Positions 3,997 to 6,572 of a stretch of DNA of 6,572 nt are shown piece after piece. A program made the position numbers and the translations under genes. The notes beneath the pieces were generated by a model. The model saw nothing but the letters and a program-made list of their open reading frames with translations, was not told where the DNA came from and searched no databases. Numbering within the stretch: the first letter of the stretch is position 1; every line of letters begins with the position of its first letter. The stretch comes from Magnetococcales bacterium. GTDB lineage: Bacteria > Pseudomonadota > Magnetococcia > Magnetococcales > JADGCH01. The DNA lies in NCBI GenBank assembly GCA_015228995.1, contig JADGCM010000096.1:1-6572 (forward strand), given 5' to 3'.

Positions 3997-6572
3997 TCAC
4001 AGCAGCGGTGGTAACGGCTGAATGCCTTTTTGCTTGTAACGAGCGCAGGTGCGTGCAAGATGCTGCTGTTCGGCTTCGCTAATGTCTGGCATGGAAAGAA
4101 AGGGAAAGGGTTCAGGGGGTGGGGTAGCATTTTCCTCCTGCCAAGCCAAGGCCGGTTCGATCAATGACTGGCGCAGATGAGCCAAAGAGCGCCAATCACA
4201 TAATTTCTGGGCGTTATGGACCAAGAATACCCGGGCCGGGATATGGTCTGGCTTGCAGGCGATGGCCTGTTCATAATGGCGGATCGCCTCGCTGAGCTGG
4301 TTCTGCCCTTGTAGAATAATCCCTAAATTATACCAACTGTCGGCATGATTGGGCTGATGGGTTATGGCTTGGCGGTAATGGTGGATCGCTTCGTCAAGAC
4401 GGTTTTGCCCTTGCAGCAATAGGCCGAGGTTGTACCAGCCATCGGCATGGTCTGGTTTGAGGGCTAGGGCCTGACGATAATAACCGATGGCTTCGTCATG
4501 CCGCTGCTGCTGTTGCAGCAAAATCCCCATATTGTAATAAGCGGCGACGCAGTCAGGTTGTAGCTGAATCGCCTGTTGATAACAAGATAATGCCTCCGCA
4601 ACCTGATTCTGCCTGTGAAACAGGTTGCCTAGGTTGTGGTAAGGGTCGGCGCAGGAGGGCTTGAGGGCAATGGCCCGCTGATAGCAGGCGATGGCTTCAG
4701 GGGTGTGGTGGGCCGCGTCTTCGAGCATACCGGCGATGGTCCAGCCATCGGCCAGACTGTCATCTTGTTGCAGCGCCTGTTGACAGTGACTCCAGGCCTG
4801 CTGGTGGTCGTTGTGCTGATAGGCACTCAGGGCAGCACGTAGATGGTCCAATGCCCCCTCTCCCCTTGTGGGAGAGGGGGTGAGGGGGTAAGGGGGAGCT
4901 ATCTGTTCCAGCACCGTCTCTAGATCACGCACAAAGCGATCGGTATCAAACAGGGGCTGGGTGAGTCGATTGGCCCATAATTTCTGGCGAATACGGGCTA
5001 ATTCTTTCGGGTGGGTAGCCAACTCAATAGCGCGTTGTTGGTACTGGTCGAGTGTTGCAACGATCAAACCGTCGTCTTGTAAACCAATGGCATGTAATAG
5101 GCTGACACTGGCACGGGCGGCAAAAGAAGTATCGCCGGGACAAGTCAATACCGGTACTCCGGCCCACAGGGCATCACAAGCGGTGGTCTGGGCGTTGGCG
5201 TAGAAGGTATCGAGGAACAAATCAGCCCAGCGATGACGGGCTAAATGGTCGGCCTTATCGGGCAGACTAGGGGCAAACACCAGCCGCTGTGGGGCCACAC
5301 CGCGTTTAGCGGCCTCACGTTGTAAGTTATCCCGTCCGGCGCCATCTTTTAACCACAGCATGCTCTCTGGCACTTGGCGCAGCACTGCCATCCAGATATC
5401 GAAGATGTGGGGTCCAATTTTGTAGTGGTTATTGAAGCTGCAAAAGACAAAACCCTGTTCGGGCAGGCCATGGGCTGGGCGATCTGGTGTTGTTGCCGCA
5501 ATTGGCTGCTCACAATCGGTGGCCATGGCACTGTGGGGCAAGTAGACAATTTTCTCTCGGTAATGATGCTGCCGCTCGGGAGGAATAAAAAAGCGATCCG
5601 TCAATAGATAGTCGGTAGCAGCCGAGCCGGTTGGTAACGAATGAACCATCTGCACCGCCGCTGGCCGATAGGCCAATATCTGGGGTCGGGAGCCTCGGGT
5701 ATGACCGTTGAGGTCAATCAGGATGTCAATGCCATCGTCGCGGATGCGCTGGGCCGCCTCCTGGTCGCTTAGCCAGCACAGATCGACAAAATGGTCCACG
5801 TCGTCTTCGATACGCCGACGGTAGCTGCTGCCATCGTCTTCGCCAATTGAGTAAGCAAAAACTTCAAAGCGATGGCGATTATGGCGTTTGAAGATACCCG
5901 ATGTTTGGTGAGCGACTGGATGGTTACAAAAATCGGAAGATAGATAACCAAGCCGCAGGAGACTCATGCCTCCCCCTCTCCCCTTGTGGGAGAGGGGGTC
6001 GGGGGGTGAGGGGGGAGAAGGAAATGGCTGAATCCCCCGTTGCTTATAGCGGGAAAAGGTCTGAGCGATAGCCAGCTGCTCCGTCTCGGTAATCGCTGGC
6101 ATAGCGAGAAAGGGAAAGGGTTCGGGTGGTGGGGTGTCGTTGTCCTCACGCCAGGCCAAGGCCGGTTCGATCAGCAACGAACGCAGTTGAGCTAGTGAGC
6201 GCCAATCGCAGACTTTCTGTTCCGTATGGACGAGGTTGACAATGGCTGTGATGTAATTGGGTTTGAGCTGGACGGCGTGGCGATAGTAACCAATGGCCTC
6301 ATCGTAATGGCCCTGCTCTTGTGCCAGAACCCCTAGATTATGCCAAACACCGGCGTCATTGGGTTGTAGGGCAACCACTTTGAGGAAATAATCGCTGGCC
6401 TCAGCGTAGCGATTTTGCTGCTGCATGAGCACGCCCAGGTTATTCCAAGCATCGAGGCTATCGGGCTGCAAGGCGACTGCTTGCAGAAAACAATCAACCG
6501 CTTCATCCTGACGCTGTTGTTGTTGATAAAGGACTCCGAGATTATACCAAGCGTCCGCCTGCTTGGCGTCCA
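3997..6572 (-). CDS. TPR / GT41 (SPINDLY, O-GlcNAc transferase-like) protein with a second TPR module, 5' end outside window
   Basis: 857 residues are visible (residue 1 = codon 6570-6568). Residues 1-~118 hold three TPR units plus a degenerate one (for example DAWNNLGVLMQQQNRYAEAS). A CDWRSLA...GIQPF linker spans 121-183, a translated repeat 184-203, the GT41 catalytic domain 204-557, a second translated repeat 558-573, a second TPR array about 574-789, and a second linker 791-853 ending at TGA. GT41 enzymes transfer a sugar from a nucleotide sugar, typically UDP-GlcNAc, to Ser/Thr of cytosolic proteins, and the TPR superhelix selects substrates. Seen catalytic features are NHPVAH (His217), LNGHTRG, CSFNNHYK (Lys384) and LDTFYANAQTTACDALWAGVP. 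Oddities are Gln461 where the family has His before TT, and VHSLPTGSAATDY in place of the usual WLGYPGT loop. A second catalytic domain expected after the second linker is absent. The frame continues past the window edge, so the true start is unseen. No signal peptide can be judged. Confidence 0.85.
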   Translation of the reverse strand, partial: DAKQADAWYNLGVLYQQQQRQDEAVDCFLQAVALQPDSLDAWNNLGVLMQQQNRYAEASDYFLKVVALQPNDAGVWHNLGVLAQEQGHYDEAIGYYRHAVQLKPNYITAIVNLVHTEQKVCDWRSLAQLRSLLIEPALAWREDNDTPPPEPFPFLAMPAITETEQLAIAQTFSRYKQRGIQPFPSPPSPPDPLSHKGRGGGMSLLRLGYLSSDFCNHPVAHQTSGIFKRHNRHRFEVFAYSIGEDDGSSYRRRIEDDVDHFVDLCWLSDQEAAQRIRDDGIDILIDLNGHTRGSRPQILAYRPAAVQMVHSLPTGSAATDYLLTDRFFIPPERQHHYREKIVYLPHSAMATDCEQPIAATTPDRPAHGLPEQGFVFCSFNNHYKIGPHIFDIWMAVLRQVPESMLWLKDGAGRDNLQREAAKRGVAPQRLVFAPSLPDKADHLARHRWADLFLDTFYANAQTTACDALWAGVPVLTCPGDTSFAARASVSLLHAIGLQDDGLIVATLDQYQQRAIELATHPKELARIRQKLWANRLTQPLFDTDRFVRDLETVLEQIAPPYPLTPSPTRGEGALDHLRAALSAYQHNDHQQAWSHCQQALQQDDSLADGWTIAGMLEDAAHHTPEAIACYQRAIALKPSCADPYHNLGNLFHRQNQVAEALSCYQQAIQLQPDCVAAYYNMGILLQQQQRHDEAIGYYRQALALKPDHADGWYNLGLLLQGQNRLDEAIHHYRQAITHQPNHADSWYNLGIILQGQNQLSEAIRHYEQAIACKPDHIPARVFLVHNAQKLCDWRSLAHLRQSLIEPALAWQEENATPPPEPFPFLSMPDISEAEQQHLARTCARYKQKGIQPLPPLL
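4012..4200 (-). repeat. Intragenic direct repeat, second copy of the CDW linker
   Basis: This encodes CDWRSLAHLRQSLIEPALAW through RYKQKGIQPL (63 residues). It is repeated at 6022-6210 with about 45 of 63 residues identical and no gaps. The two copies are 2010 bp (670 codons) apart in the same frame, so recombination between them would delete the catalytic domain without a frameshift. In normal GT41 proteins this segment connects the TPR array to the catalytic domain. Confidence 0.85.
4204..4851 (-). repeat. Second TPR-coding array (34-codon units)
   Basis: Six tandem units of 34 codons (102 bp) have the pattern W/Y-x-N-L-G ... EAI-x-x-Y-x-x-A-I-x-x-x-P. Examples are ADGWYNLGLLLQGQNRLDEA and ADSWYNLGIILQGQNQLSEA. 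A degenerate seventh unit ends at LVHNAQKL. Neighbouring units 4-6 are most alike, consistent with recent expansion of the array. Confidence 0.8.
4852..4899 (-). repeat. C-rich interspersed hairpin repeat, copy 2 (translated)
   Basis: The minus strand reads CCCCCTTACCCCCTCACC, then CCCTCTCCC, ACAAG, GGGAGAGGGGG. The arms CCCCCTCTCCC/GGGAGAGGGGG pair perfectly over 11 bp. It is read in frame as APPYPLTPSPTRGEGA, joining the end of the catalytic domain to the second TPR array. It has the same orientation as copy 3 but a different reading frame. Confidence 0.85.
5966..6021 (-). repeat. C-rich interspersed hairpin repeat, copy 3 (translated)
   Basis: The same 11-bp hairpin core as copy 2 is read in frame as PSPPSPPDPLSHKGRGGGM, between the CDW linker and the first strand of the GT41 domain. 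GT41 proteins do not normally carry such a segment, so it is an insertion that kept the frame. Its GAGGGGGAGGCATGA edge is shared exactly with intergenic copy 1. The purine-rich arm lies directly before an in-frame ATG (residue 202). Confidence 0.85.
6022..6210 (-). repeat. Intragenic direct repeat, first copy of the CDW linker
   Basis: This encodes CDWRSLAQLRSLLIEPALAW through RYKQRGIQPF, the partner of 4012-4200. Here the linker is followed by repeat copy 3 and the GT41 domain, while the other copy is followed by a stop codon. Confidence 0.85.

Noticed and set aside
4204..4851. Regular 102-bp periodicity resembling a tandem repeat or CRISPR array
   Set aside because: The period is 34 codons with the TPR consensus, the units are diverged, and there is no repeat/spacer pattern.
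4852..4899. Hairpin of copy 2 as an intrinsic terminator
   Set aside because: It lies inside an open frame, has no T-tract on either strand, and the same sequence is found at other sites.

Overview
This 6.6 kb window looks like an accessory-rich stretch of a gram-negative chromosome, probably a gammaproteobacterium. The aspartyl-tRNA synthetase has the bacterial insert-domain form with a beta/gammaproteobacterial-looking N-terminus. The neighbourhood combines a tetratricopeptide/O-GlcNAc-transferase-like protein, Rpn-type nuclease, toxin-antitoxin debris and C-rich interspersed repeats, a mix I associate with large-genome sulfur or filamentous Gammaproteobacteria. That placement is an impression, not a result. 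Every gene I can support is on the minus strand, so transcription runs from the right edge to the left edge.

Layout in the direction of transcription. (1) 6572-3997: a long protein entering from outside the window, made of TPR repeats, a linker, a GT41 (SPINDLY/O-GlcNAc transferase-like) catalytic domain, a second TPR array and a second copy of the linker. It stops exactly where a second catalytic domain would be expected. Two copies of a hairpin-forming C-rich repeat are translated inside it, one on each side of the catalytic domain. (2) 3985-3414: a small graveyard of toxin-antitoxin genes. It holds the first 37 residues of a HEPN-like protein, the first ~22 residues of a FitA-like antitoxin joined by a deletion to the C-terminal half of a PIN-domain toxin, and a 27-codon orphan frame. 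(3) 3395-3303: a nested inverted repeat, a candidate promoter and a good ribosome binding site leading into (4) a SEC-C zinc-motif protein with TPR-like helices, 3297-2311. Its stop overlaps the start of (5) aspS, 2314-494, as GTGA, so these two form a translationally coupled operon. (6) 493-260: an intergenic region with a third copy of the C-rich repeat in the opposite orientation. (7) 259-1: the first 86 residues of an Rpn/PDDEXK_2-type nuclease with a TTG start, cut by the left edge.

The clear housekeeping function is tRNA-Asp charging by AspRS. The SEC-C/TPR protein is tied to it by co-translation but has no known function. The GT41 protein would modify proteins in the cytosol with a sugar, using TPR repeats for substrate recognition, though it carries substitutions in its donor-binding motif. 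The most informative signals are the repeat-flanked catalytic domain with a missing second module, and the deletion scars in the toxin-antitoxin segment. Both point to recombination shaping this locus.
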